Below are positions 8,014 through 15,329 of a stretch of DNA of 41,893 nt, piece by piece. The notes under the pieces are model-generated. The model saw only the letters and a list, made by a program, of their open reading frames with translations. It made no database searches and had not been told where the DNA came from. The translations under genes were made by a program, and so were the position numbers. The stretch spans positions 1 through 41,893 of the forward strand of contig CAISOD010000240.1 in assembly GCA_903887045.1 (NCBI GenBank), in the 5' to 3' direction. Every line of letters starts with the position of its first letter. Position 1 is the stretch's first letter. This stretch comes from an uncultured Gammaproteobacteria bacterium (GTDB taxonomy: Bacteria > Pseudomonadota > Gammaproteobacteria > Pseudomonadales > Pseudohongiellaceae).

Positions 8014-8781
8014 ATGACACACAGCCTTCACTCTTCCGTGATCGCCCTCTCGGCGCTCACCGCCAGCCTGCTGCTGGCAACGTCACCGCTGGCGCAGGCC
8101 GCCGATGGCGTCGATTCGCAGAAAGCCGAAACTGTCGGGGTGTTTTCCGGTCTGGCGATCGGCGCGTTGGTGGGCGGACCGCCGGGCGCCATTATCTCTG
8201 CCGCCGCCGGTGCCTGGGTGGGCGAACAGGTAATGATCCGCAAGAATCATCGCCAGTTGCAGGCCCGACTGGCAGAAACCGAAATCCAATTGACGTCGCT
8301 GGAGTCAACCAACGCCACCCAGCAAGCCCGGCAGCTGGCCCTGCAAAAGCGCTTGTACGAGCGTGAGTTGCTTGCGTCTACCGCACCGCCACCTGCACGC
8401 ACCGCCGAGGCCCGCCCAAGCGAAACCGTAGTGCACTTCCGCAGCAATTCACCCGACCTCGAACCGCACTACCGCGACGCCCTGCTGCGCTTTGCTGAGC
8501 AGAGCAAGGCGTTTCCAGACCTGGTAATCGAGATAGTCGGCCACGCCGATCGCCGTGGCGATAGCACCACCAATCTGCTGCTGTCGCAGCATCGCGTTGA
8601 AACCGTACTGAGGCAGCTGCGCGCATTCGGACTCGAATCGGCCACCTACCAGACAGTGGCGTTCGGCGAGCAACAGCCGGTCACCGCTACCGAAGGCAGC
8701 GAACAGGATTTTTTCGACCGCCGCGTCGTACTGCGACTGCAGGAACCCAAGCCCTCGCTGCTGAGCAGCAACAAGCAATGA
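8014..8781 (+). CDS. pdsO: OmpA-family peptidoglycan-associated protein, PdsO-like
   Basis: A 255-residue exported protein. It has a signal peptide (ending about LAQAA, residue 30), then a glycine-rich hydrophobic stretch (GVFSGLAIGALVGGPPGAI) of glycine-zipper type, a short helical region rich in Gln, Leu and Glu (about 75-120) that may be a coiled coil, and a C-terminal OmpA-like domain (about 135-250). That domain has GHADRRG and LSQHRVETV, which carry the Asp and Arg that bind diaminopimelate in peptidoglycan. AAGGAG six bases before the ATG supports the start. This architecture next to a PdsR/PdsS-like pair matches PdsO, the peptidoglycan-associated partner of the dedicated sortase system. 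The sortase and target genes that normally follow are replaced here by a GST-like gene. Confidence 0.82.
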   Translation: MTHSLHSSVIALSALTASLLLATSPLAQAADGVDSQKAETVGVFSGLAIGALVGGPPGAIISAAAGAWVGEQVMIRKNHRQLQARLAETEIQLTSLESTNATQQARQLALQKRLYERELLASTAPPPARTAEARPSETVVHFRSNSPDLEPHYRDALLRFAEQSKAFPDLVIEIVGHADRRGDSTTNLLLSQHRVETVLRQLRAFGLESATYQTVAFGEQQPVTATEGSEQDFFDRRVVLRLQEPKPSLLSSNKQ

Positions 8782-8850
8782 CCCACAGGGATGCCGGACT
8801 GCAAATCCGGCGCCCCTCCTCTGTCTCCCTTTCGTTTTAGGAGTTACGCC

Positions 8851-9507
8851 ATGCTGCACGAATTCAACCTGATCACAGGCAACCGCACTGTCTCGTCGAC
8901 GTCGCTGATTCCCTGGCTGCTGATGAAGCAGCATGAGATCCCCTTCCACGAACTGCGCATTGATCTGTTCCGGGACGACGCCATAGAAAAGCTAGGATGG
9001 TTTTCACCGTCATTGAAAGTGCCGGTGCTGATCCACCACAACATCAAGGTGTGGGACGCGCTGCCGATCTGCGAATACCTGTCGGAAACCTGTCTCGAAG
9101 GCCGCGGCTGGCCGCTGCATCAGCAGAAACGCGCCAGCGCCCGCTCGGTGAGTGCCGAGCTGCACGGCGATTTCCAGGCTTTCAAGCAACAGTGGCCGAT
9201 GAACTGCCACCTGAAACAGGCATCGCGTACCGATATCGCACTGGAACGTGACATCGCCCGCCTTGACGGCATCATGAGCTGCTGCCGTCGCAAGTACGGC
9301 GATGGTGGTGATTGGTTGTTCGGCCGCTTCAGCATCGCCGATGCCTTCATGGCGCCGTTCGCGATTGCGTTGGATTGCCATGGTGCTGAATTGACTGCGG
9401 CAGCCGAAGATTACTGTCAGATGCTGCTGCGCAACATGAATGTGATGGAGTGGCTGTATGAGGCGCAGGTGGAGTTGGACGGTGTGAGGTTTGCCAAGGC
9501 AGGATGA
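8851..9507 (+). CDS. Glutathione S-transferase family protein
   Basis: A 218-residue cytosolic protein with an N-terminal thioredoxin-like domain (about 1-80) and an all-helical C-terminal domain. The thioredoxin part contains the cis-proline segment KVPVL and the glutathione-contact segment DALPICEYL, in the position of the family's ESxAIxxYL. The C-terminal half has FSIADAFMAPF, the N-capping box typical of GSTs. The likely catalytic residue is one of the serines in TVSSTSL near residue 12-16. TTAGGAG upstream supports the ATG at 8851; the track's longer start lacks this. It lies 69 bases after pdsO, with a small GCCGGA/TCCGGC hairpin (8793-8811) between them, so co-transcription is possible but unproven. 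The substrate is unknown. Confidence 0.85.
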   Translation: MLHEFNLITGNRTVSSTSLIPWLLMKQHEIPFHELRIDLFRDDAIEKLGWFSPSLKVPVLIHHNIKVWDALPICEYLSETCLEGRGWPLHQQKRASARSVSAELHGDFQAFKQQWPMNCHLKQASRTDIALERDIARLDGIMSCCRRKYGDGGDWLFGRFSIADAFMAPFAIALDCHGAELTAAAEDYCQMLLRNMNVMEWLYEAQVELDGVRFAKAG

Positions 9508-9618
9508 TTTGCCTGGAGCAGCATTCTTGCCGTGGAGCCTGGCGCGTGCATGCTGCACAACGCTCGCGCGTTGCTGGTCGAACCCTTACGAGGGCTCTTC
9601 CTTCTCTCCCTCACCGGC

Positions 9619-9650
9619 AAAAAAAACCCGACTTGCGTCGGGTTTTGTTT
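9619..9650 (-). terminator. Rho-independent terminator of tRNA-Ser, possibly bidirectional
   Basis: AAAACCCGAC-TTGC-GTCGGGTTTT forms a 10-bp stem. Read on the minus strand it lies directly after the tRNA 3' end and is followed by a run of eight T. On the plus strand it also has a T-rich tail (GTTTTT), so it could end transcription from the GST-like gene too. Confidence 0.88.
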
Positions 9651-9651
9651 T

Positions 9652-9742
9652 TGGCGGTGAGGGAGGGATTCGAACCCTCGATACGTGATTAGCGTATACA
9701 CACTTTCCAGGCGTGCTCCTTCAGCCGCTCGGACACCTCACC
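9652..9742 (-). tRNA. tRNA-Ser (anticodon GGA)
   Basis: The minus strand folds as a class II tRNA: acceptor GGTGAGG pairing with CCTCACC, discriminator G, encoded CCA, anticodon loop CTGGAAA giving GGA (reads UCC/UCU), a long variable arm (TGTATACGC...) and T-loop GGTTCGAATCC. The length of 91 bases including CCA is normal for tRNA-Ser. Confidence 0.97.
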
Positions 9743-9787
9743 ATAACTCAGGAATCTGCCGGGAATTGCCGGCAAGAAAGTGCGCGC

Positions 9788-9816
9788 ACTCTACCGGAAG
9801 CGCTGCACCAACTCAA
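9788..9816 (-). promoter_or_regulatory. Sigma70-type promoter of tRNA-Ser
   Basis: On the minus strand TTGAGT (9816-9811) and TAGAGT (9793-9788) are separated by 17 bases and followed by the G/C-rich discriminator GCGCGC. This is the usual design of growth-rate-controlled stable-RNA promoters. The start would lie about 35-40 bases before the tRNA, leaving a short leader with a TGCCGG/CCGGCA hairpin (9757-9774). Confidence 0.75.
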
Positions 9817-9843
9817 GCCGGAATTTCCCGTGAAAACGGGCAG

Positions 9844-10389
9844 TTACGCCGGCCAACGCTGCACGAAATCGGCAAGATTGTGCTGTGGCACCGGTCGCTC
9901 CTGCACCGTGGCAGTGCCGACATACAGAAAGCCGACGATTTCATCTGTCTCTTTCAATCCCAGCCCCAGCTTCACCCGGTTGTCGTAACACATGCCCCCG
10001 GTAAGCCAGATCGAGGCATAGCCGAGTGCATGGCAGGCAACTGACATGTTCTGTAGTGCTGCTGCCACCGAGCAGACCTGCTCGTTCGGCCGGACCTTGC
10101 CTTCTTTGACGGTGGCAACACCCACGATAATCAACGGGGCACGCATCGGGGTGGTCAGCAGTTTCTGTTTGCGCTCTTCAGTATCAGGCTGGGTAGCCTC
10201 GACAAACATCTGCGCCAACTTCTGTCTGCCCTCACCTTCCACCAACAGGAATTTCCACGGCCGCAACATGCCGTGATCAGGGGCGCGCAGACCTGCTTTT
10301 AATATCTGCTCCAACTCAGCAGCGTTGGGAGCCGGCTCAACCAGCCGAGGGGCGGCTGTTCTCGTTTGCAAAGCAGTTAAAGCGTCCAC
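9844..10389 (-). CDS. Nitroreductase family protein, YdjA-like
   Basis: A 181-residue flavin (FMN) oxidoreductase of the small, minimal nitroreductase type represented by E. coli YdjA (183 residues). The start region DALTALQTRTAAPRL, then LRAPDHGMLRPWKF (FMN-contacting segment), AAALQNMSVACHALGY, and IVGFLYVGT near the end follow YdjA throughout. I chose the GTG at 10389: it is preceded by GAGGT at good spacing and aligns with the YdjA N-terminus. The ATG used in the track (10503) lies inside a hairpin repeat and adds about 38 unrelated residues. It probably acts as an NAD(P)H-dependent reductase of nitro or quinone compounds; the physiological substrate is not known. It stands alone between tRNA-Ser and the repeat upstream. 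Confidence 0.9.
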   Translation of the reverse strand: MDALTALQTRTAAPRLVEPAPNAAELEQILKAGLRAPDHGMLRPWKFLLVEGEGRQKLAQMFVEATQPDTEERKQKLLTTPMRAPLIIVGVATVKEGKVRPNEQVCSVAAALQNMSVACHALGYASIWLTGGMCYDNRVKLGLGLKETDEIVGFLYVGTATVQERPVPQHNLADFVQRWPA

Positions 10390-10438
10390 TGGTTTACCTC
10401 TTGATTGGTTCTGGGGCTTGAGAAGTACGGTTAAGGTC

Positions 10439-10538
10439 GGAGCAGGTATCAACGCTTCCGGGACACGCGTGAATACGTCCTTGTAGCTCCCTTCGGCATC
10501 CATGCCTCAGAGGTCCCTGCAGCATTGATACCTGCTCC
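10439..10538. repeat. 100-base inverted-repeat element (MITE/REP-like hairpin)
   Basis: The ends GGAGCAGGTATCAA (10439-10452) and TTGATACCTGCTCC (10525-10538) are perfect 14-base inverted repeats. Inside them GCT/AGC and GGGAC/GTCCC can pair as well, making an imperfect arm of about 27 bases. The core holds a further small palindrome, GGCATCCATGCC. It sits between the nitroreductase start and the queF end. It looks like a non-coding mobile or dispersed repeat rather than a terminator, since no T-run follows. Whether it recurs in the genome cannot be seen here. Confidence 0.75.
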
Positions 10539-10569
10539 TCCTTCGTACCTCTGCTCATGTTCGTTGGGG

Positions 10570-11403
10570 TTATTGGCGGTTATAGCGTGGGTAAAGCACG
10601 TAATCCATCATCTCTGATGTAGCACGCACTGGATTGATGTCGAGGCCGCCACGTCTGAGGAAATTCGCCTCGACACTCAGGCTGTGCGGACGGCAGATCT
10701 GTTTGATATCGAGAAAAATCCGCTCAACGCAGTTCTCGTGGAAATCGTCGTGCAGACGGTAGGACACGAGATAACGCAACAGCGCAGCGCGGTCGATCTG
10801 CGGGCCTTGGTAACAGACCGTCACCGAGCCCCAGTCGGGCTGGCCAGTGATCGGGCAGCGTGAGCGGAACAGGTCTGTGTAGAGGATTTCGTCGACCAGC
10901 TGTTCGAAGGCAGCGTCGGGGTCAGCCAGTTGCAGCAACGTTGGTTCCACCTGATAGTGCTCACAGGCAATTTCCAGACTGTCGAGACTGATACCAGTTG
11001 GGGCCTCGATCAGTTCCTGCATGCCGCTGAAGGGTTGCAGTAATACGTCAACCTCAGCACCCGCAGCTGCGGAAAGATCGCGCTTGAGGCAGTCGCGTAC
11101 GGCATTGATATCGCTGAAGGGTTCCTGGTTCAGCGAATTGAGATACAGCTTGAACGATTTTGATTCGATGATGGCCAGACTCTGGCACGGGAAGATGAAC
11201 CGCGCGCGCGCCACTTGTGGCTTGCCTTGCGGGTCCAGCCACGACAACTCGAACGCATTCCAGATGTCGGCACCGCAGAACGGCAGTTCAGCTCCGGTGA
11301 CGCCGAGGCGTTGGCGGTTGTCGGTGCGCGGGATTGGTGCCAGTTGTGAGGGATCGTAATGATCCGGATAGGCCACTTGCTGGCCCAGCGGTAGCGTATG
11401 CAT
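10570..11403 (-). CDS. queF: NADPH-dependent 7-cyano-7-deazaguanine reductase QueF
   Basis: A 277-residue enzyme that reduces preQ0 to preQ1 in queuosine biosynthesis, in the cytosol. It is the long, two-T-fold-domain form found in gammaproteobacteria. Visible features include the nitrile-binding cysteine in SRCPITGQPDWG, the acid/base aspartate in HDDFHENC, the substrate-binding glutamate region VERIF, and an N-terminal half with FELSWLDPQGKP and ESKSFKLYLNSLNQ. The ATG overlaps the stop of yadH, so it is the third, translationally coupled gene of yadG-yadH-queF. Length and motifs are complete. Confidence 0.97.
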   Translation of the reverse strand: MHTLPLGQQVAYPDHYDPSQLAPIPRTDNRQRLGVTGAELPFCGADIWNAFELSWLDPQGKPQVARARFIFPCQSLAIIESKSFKLYLNSLNQEPFSDINAVRDCLKRDLSAAAGAEVDVLLQPFSGMQELIEAPTGISLDSLEIACEHYQVEPTLLQLADPDAAFEQLVDEILYTDLFRSRCPITGQPDWGSVTVCYQGPQIDRAALLRYLVSYRLHDDFHENCVERIFLDIKQICRPHSLSVEANFLRRGGLDINPVRATSEMMDYVLYPRYNRQ

Positions 11404-12212
11404 CAGTTGCGCAGCCCTTTGCCGCTGTACAACAGCCGCAGCGAGAACGCGAACATGGCAATGGTGAGAGTCACCAACAGGCTGAGCGAGAACGTGATGC
11501 TGACATCACTGACGCCGAGCACCCCGTAGCGGAAGGCGTTGATCATGTAAAAAATCGGGTTGAAGTGCGAAATGGTGCGGGCAAATTCCGGCAACGCTTC
11601 TACGGAATAGAACACACCTCCCAGATAGATCAGCGGGGTGAGAATGAACGTGGGCACGATGGAGATGTCGTCAAAGTTGCGGGCAAACACGGCATTGATG
11701 AAGCCACCCAGCGAGAACACGATCGACGCCAGCAAGATGACAAAGGCTGTAATGAAGATGTTGTACATATGCAAACCGCTGAATACCAACGAGATCAGCG
11801 ATGCGATCAAACCCACGCACAGCCCACGCGCCACACCGCCGGTAACGAAACCGAGCAGGATTACGTAGTTCGGCACCGGCGATACCAGCAGCTCCTCAAT
11901 ACTCTTCTGGAATTTCTGGCTGAAGAATGACGACACCACGTTGGCATAGGCATTGTTGATCACGCTCATCATGATCAGGCCAGGCACGATGAATTCCATA
12001 TAGCTGTAGCCGCCCATGTTGCCGATGCGGGAGCCGATGAGGTTGCCGAAGATGATGAAATACAACGCAATCGTGATCACGGGCGGCACCAGGGTTTGTA
12101 CCCAGATACGCAGGAAGCGGCGTACTTCCTTGATGACAATGGTTTGGTAGGCGATGAATTTGTACGAGCTGAAAACAGATGCTGGTTTCGCAGCAGTGGT
12201 TAGGGCGCTCAT
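11403..12212 (-). CDS. yadH: ABC-2 type transporter permease YadH
   Basis: A 269-residue inner-membrane protein with about six hydrophobic segments and the ABC-2 permease pattern: an N-terminal helix region KEVRRFLRIW, then YMEFIVPGLIMMSVI, ISIVPTFILTPLIYLGGVFY and a final HFNPIFYMINAFRYG segment. The sequence is closely similar in style to E. coli YadH. It would pair with YadG to form an exporter whose substrate is not established. It overlaps yadG by four bases (ATGA) and queF by three, so all three are probably made from one mRNA. Confidence 0.93.
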   Translation of the reverse strand: MSALTTAAKPASVFSSYKFIAYQTIVIKEVRRFLRIWVQTLVPPVITIALYFIIFGNLIGSRIGNMGGYSYMEFIVPGLIMMSVINNAYANVVSSFFSQKFQKSIEELLVSPVPNYVILLGFVTGGVARGLCVGLIASLISLVFSGLHMYNIFITAFVILLASIVFSLGGFINAVFARNFDDISIVPTFILTPLIYLGGVFYSVEALPEFARTISHFNPIFYMINAFRYGVLGVSDVSITFSLSLLVTLTIAMFAFSLRLLYSGKGLRN

Positions 12213-13165
12213 GCTGATTTGGTCTCCTGCTTGCTCTGCCCGCTATTCTCTTGTGGCTTCTTCAACTGCGACACGAACAATTGTTCGAGACGGTTGGATT
12301 TGTTGCGCATGCTTTTCACACTGATGCCGCGTTCACTCAAAAGGGCAAACACCTGGTTCAGGTCCTGGCCTTTCTCGATACCGATTTCCAGTGTGGATTC
12401 GTCGATCAATTTGACCTCATAACCCGGCATCGATGGTGCTGCCACCATGTGGCTGTAGGTATCGAGTACAAACAATTCCTGGTGCAGCGTCTGCAATAAC
12501 TGCTTCATGCCGGTATTCACCACAATCTCGCCCTTGTCGATCATGGCGATGTTTCGGCACAGGGTTTCGGCTTCTTCCAGGTAGTGGGTAGTAAGGATTA
12601 TGGTGGTGCCGGCACGATTGATCTCCTGCAGGAAATCCCAGGTCGAGCGGCGTAGTTCAATGTCGACGCCGGCAGTGGGTTCGTCAAGGATAAGCAGCTT
12701 TGGCTCGTGCACCAGCGCACGCGCGATCAGCAGACGGCGCTTCATGCCCCCCGAGAGCATGCGCGCCTGTTGATTGTGTTTTTCCCACAGGCCGAGCTGG
12801 CGCAGATACTTCTCTGCTCTCTGCTTCGCCAGCTTGAGCGGCAGCCCGTAGTAGCCACCCTGGGTAACCACGATGTCGAACACTTTCTCGAAGTGATTGA
12901 AGTTGATTTCCTGTGGCACCACGCCGAGGTTCAGCTTGGTTTCGTACACATGGGTTTCAACGTTCTGGCCAAACACGGCAACCGTGCCGGAGGTTTTGCG
13001 CACCAGCGTGGCGATGACACCGATGGTGGTCGACTTGCCGGCACCGTTGGCACCCAGCAGCGCGAAAAAATCGCCTTGCTGCACGTCGAGCGAGATACCG
13101 TTGAGGGCCTTGTGGCCGTTGGCGTAGGTCTTGTAGAGATTACGGATCGAAATGGCGGGAGTCAT
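12209..13165 (-). CDS. yadG: ABC transporter ATP-binding protein YadG
   Basis: A 318-residue ATPase. It has the Walker A motif GANGAGKST, a Q-loop in VVPQEINFN, the signature LSGGMKRR, Walker B LLILDEPTAGVD and the H-loop histidine in TTHYLEE. A C-terminal extension of about 90 residues with MRNKSNRLEQLFV is typical of YadG. The ATG at 13165 gives the E. coli-like N-terminus (SIRNLYKTYANG); the longer track start adds a region that is probably untranslated leader. It is the first gene of yadG-yadH-queF and supplies energy for the YadH permease. Confidence 0.95.
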   Translation of the reverse strand: MTPAISIRNLYKTYANGHKALNGISLDVQQGDFFALLGANGAGKSTTIGVIATLVRKTSGTVAVFGQNVETHVYETKLNLGVVPQEINFNHFEKVFDIVVTQGGYYGLPLKLAKQRAEKYLRQLGLWEKHNQQARMLSGGMKRRLLIARALVHEPKLLILDEPTAGVDIELRRSTWDFLQEINRAGTTIILTTHYLEEAETLCRNIAMIDKGEIVVNTGMKQLLQTLHQELFVLDTYSHMVAAPSMPGYEVKLIDESTLEIGIEKGQDLNQVFALLSERGISVKSMRNKSNRLEQLFVSQLKKPQENSGQSKQETKSA

Positions 13166-13491
13166 GACAGCGGAAATGCGGCCTGCACAGTCAAATACGG
13201 AGCGGGCAAGCATAACAAACTCGGCGTCACAATAGCGTCAGTGAGTATGCTCTTGGGCAGCGTGTGCAACAGGCGACGGATGCTTCCGGGGGTTGGTACG
13301 GGTCGGGGGTTGCCGGCAACCCCCGACCCGACCCATGTTGCCCGCAGGCCGGCACTCCCTGTGCACACCCACAACATAGCCAAGCCCCGCCGCTTTCGCC
13401 AAACTATCTGGCTCCCGGCGCCAAAAGAAAAACTTGCAAAGACTTTGCCGCGGGCGACAATCGTTGCACTTTCTGGCTGGCGAAACTTTCC
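13166..13491. other. 326-base intergenic region with a perfect 32-base palindrome
   Basis: No credible gene lies between the divergent yadG and the unknown membrane protein. The overlapping track ORFs are low-complexity and read through the palindrome on both strands. Besides the palindrome at 13299-13330, a weak plus-strand promoter candidate is TTGCAA (13434-13439) and GACAAT (13456-13461) with a 16-base spacer. I saw no convincing promoter for yadG. Confidence 0.5.
13299..13330. repeat. Perfect 32-base G/C-rich palindrome
   Basis: CGGGTCGGGGGTTGCC is followed directly by its reverse complement GGCAACCCCCGACCCG. Symmetry is perfect over 32 bases with no spacer. There is no T-run, so it is not an ordinary terminator for either strand. 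It could be a cruciform, a REP-type element or a protein-binding site. Confidence 0.85.
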
Positions 13492-14175
13492 GTGTCTTTC
13501 GTATTTGTCCTTCTTGTTGCCGCCTTGCTGGGCGCCACCCTCTGGTGGCTGCAGCGCCAGCAAAAGCGTGGTCGGGCGGAAAACATCGAGCGCAGCCGCG
13601 AGCTGCCGCCGCTGTCGAAAGAGCAACTGCCGGATTTCACGCCCATTGCGAAACCGGCCACTGCGCCACCCCAGTCATCAGTGCCGGGAATCGTCAATGA
13701 AACAAGCGCCGACATCACCACAAAAGCAGTACCTCAACCTGCGGCTGCCATTCACTGGCCAGACCAGATAAAACTCCTGAAAGACAGTGCCGACCTCAAC
13801 GCAGCCCTGACGTTGTGCCAACAACAGTTCCCGAAAGCACAGGCATTACAGCAGGCCGCCATCGTGCTGCGACTGCAAATGAAGCAGCAGCTCGACCGTC
13901 ACCAGGACATCGCACCACTGCTTGCGAAGTTGTACCGCTGCGCCGTAATGGCCGACCTGTTCCGAATCGGAGTCGTGCCCAAGCCCGCCAACGCACGCGC
14001 CGCGATGAAACAGCTGGCAACCCACGAGTTCGACTACCAGCAGATTGGCCACCAACGACTGAAACTGCTCAACAAGAGCGATATCCGCCTGCTGGAACAG
14101 CGTTGGGGCAAACCGGTGAGTCACAGCCACAGCGAAGCTGTGCTGGGTGCGCTGTGGGACAACATCTGCCGCTGA
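13492..14175 (+). CDS. Unrecognised membrane-anchored protein
   Basis: I do not recognise this family. The 227-residue product from GTG 13492 opens with a single hydrophobic segment (about residues 2-18, VFVLLVAALLGATLWW) followed by basic residues (QRQQKRGR). That suggests a type II-like anchor or uncleaved signal. A Pro/Ala-rich linker follows (about 30-75), then a helical C-terminal domain (about 85-227) with several Gln/Leu-rich helices and the ending EAVLGALWDNIC. No enzyme motif is visible. The track extends the ORF far upstream through the palindrome, which is not credible; GTG 13492 places the membrane segment at the N-terminus, but no good ribosome binding site is seen. The gene precedes a 75-residue unknown and a dUTPase on the same strand. 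Confidence 0.65.
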   Translation: MSFVFVLLVAALLGATLWWLQRQQKRGRAENIERSRELPPLSKEQLPDFTPIAKPATAPPQSSVPGIVNETSADITTKAVPQPAAAIHWPDQIKLLKDSADLNAALTLCQQQFPKAQALQQAAIVLRLQMKQQLDRHQDIAPLLAKLYRCAVMADLFRIGVVPKPANARAAMKQLATHEFDYQQIGHQRLKLLNKSDIRLLEQRWGKPVSHSHSEAVLGALWDNICR

Positions 14176-14239
14176 AGTCACGACCCTTCTGGCATAATGC
14201 CGGTTATTAACGCTCCCTAGCCCCTGCTACAGGACCCGC

Positions 14240-14467
14240 ATGCACGAAGAACGTCGCCAACCAGTGGACAACAGCCCGCCAGCGCCAGACCTGGTGCAAC
14301 GCGGCAAGTTCCAGCTCGACGCCGAAATCCGCATCCCCGAAACCTGGCTGTTGCAGCTCGACGAAACCCGCAAGGACAACACTGAATCGCTGGCAGCCCG
14401 CAAAGCCTACAGCGACATGTTGCAAAGCCGCCGCGGCCTGCTCGCCACGCTGCAAAAACACCGCTGA
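14240..14467 (+). CDS. Small unknown protein (75 residues)
   Basis: I do not recognise a family. The product is a hydrophilic, soluble, mostly helical protein with no signal peptide or membrane segment. It contains LVQRGKFQLDAEIRIPETWL and a basic C-terminal helix (DMLQSRRGLLATLQKHR). AGGA lies about eight bases before the ATG. It stops 26 bases before the dUTPase gene, which has a similar AGGA site, so the two are probably co-transcribed. Coding quality looks real: no rare stretches, proper spacing, and a good fit in a same-strand run. Confidence 0.6.
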   Translation: MHEERRQPVDNSPPAPDLVQRGKFQLDAEIRIPETWLLQLDETRKDNTESLAARKAYSDMLQSRRGLLATLQKHR

Positions 14468-14493
14468 GACCCACGACGCTACAGGACACTGCC

Positions 14494-15147
14494 ATGCTGA
14501 CCACTGCCCAAGCCACCACTATGCTGATGTTGCAGGCGCAGATGAACGCCAAGGTCAATCCCGAGTGGATCAAGGCCGCCTACCCCTATCTGCGCGCAGT
14601 CGTTGTCGAAGGCGCCGAGGCCATGGAGCATCGGGGCTGGAAATGGTGGAAGAAGCAGGAATGCGATCTGAAGCAGTTGCAGATGGAACTGGTCGACATC
14701 TGGCACTTCACGCTATCGCATATTCTGCTGCAGCACGGTGGAGACCAGGAAACCTCGCTCACTGAACTGCTGCAGAGTGACACCGCCGACTGCGTGCGTT
14801 TCGATGGCGTCGACTATTCAATAGCCAGCCTCGACCTGGTCGGCAAACTTGAACTCAATATCGGCCTTGCTGCCGCCAAACGCATCAGCGTGCCGCTGTT
14901 CGCTGCATTGCTGCACGACTGCGAGATGGATTGGAACGAGTTGTATTGCCAGTACGTTGGCAAGAACGTGTTGAATTTTTTCCGCCAGGACAACGGCTAC
15001 AAAGCCGGCACCTACCGCAAACTGTGGGGCGGCCGCGAAGACAACGAGCATCTGGTGGAAATCATGCAGGAGCTCGACAGCACCAGTACCAGTTTCCAGC
15101 ACCTGCTCTATCAAAGCCTGCAAGACCGCTATTCGCGATCGGCCTGA
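14494..15147 (+). CDS. All-alpha dimeric dUTPase family protein
   Basis: A 217-residue protein of the all-alpha NTP pyrophosphatase superfamily, dimeric dUTPase group. The metal-binding motif is visible as VVEGAEAMEHRGWKWWKK followed by MELVDIWHF, the ExxE...ExxD arrangement that holds magnesium. A later KNVLNFFRQDNGYKAGTYRKLW segment carries the conserved Lys/Asn/Tyr residues of this group. It would hydrolyse dUTP (possibly dUDP) to dUMP, keeping uracil out of DNA and supplying dTMP synthesis. It is unrelated in fold to the trimeric Dut enzyme; the window does not show whether that enzyme also exists. The start ATG has AGGA upstream. Confidence 0.85.
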   Translation: MLTTAQATTMLMLQAQMNAKVNPEWIKAAYPYLRAVVVEGAEAMEHRGWKWWKKQECDLKQLQMELVDIWHFTLSHILLQHGGDQETSLTELLQSDTADCVRFDGVDYSIASLDLVGKLELNIGLAAAKRISVPLFAALLHDCEMDWNELYCQYVGKNVLNFFRQDNGYKAGTYRKLWGGREDNEHLVEIMQELDSTSTSFQHLLYQSLQDRYSRSA

Positions 15148-15172
15148 ACAACAGAAACAAAAAGGAAATATC

Positions 15173-15301
15173 GCGCCCGTGGCATTCGAAGCGTGCCCAC
15201 AGGAACTGCTCATCAGTTCAGAAAATCAGCCCTGAAGCCTGATCATGGAAAGCGCCCGCGGCGCTCGAAGCAGACATACAGGAGCTGCGCATCAGCTCCT
15301 G
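15173..15301. repeat. Diverged tandem repeat, two units each ending in a hairpin
   Basis: Unit 1 (15173-15221) and unit 2 (15252-15301) share about 36 of 49 positions with a 79-base period. Both contain GCGCCCG, CGAAGC and ACAGGA. Unit 1 ends in GAACTG-CTCAT-CAGTTC and unit 2 in CAGGAGCTG-CGCAT-CAGCTCCTG, so the stem differs by a compensated A-T to G-C pair. The units lie after the dUTPase stop and downstream of the tRNA-His 3' end on the other strand. No T-run follows either hairpin. Confidence 0.7.
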
Positions 15302-15329
15302 TAAGTAGCGTGGGGATCAATTCATGAAA

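Noticed and set aside
2992-9507. A sortase or LPXTG-type target protein near the Pds-like genes
   Set aside because: I searched the real reading frames for a TLxTC-type sortase motif and for LPXTG followed by a membrane segment and found neither.
10390-10503. N-terminal extension of the nitroreductase
   Set aside because: These codons lie in and beside the hairpin repeat and do not match the family; GTG 10389 has a good ribosome site and matches the usual N-terminus.
13162-13626. 154-residue minus-strand ORF over the intergenic palindrome
   Set aside because: No family features; it crosses the yadG start region and the palindrome and conflicts with the plus-strand membrane protein.
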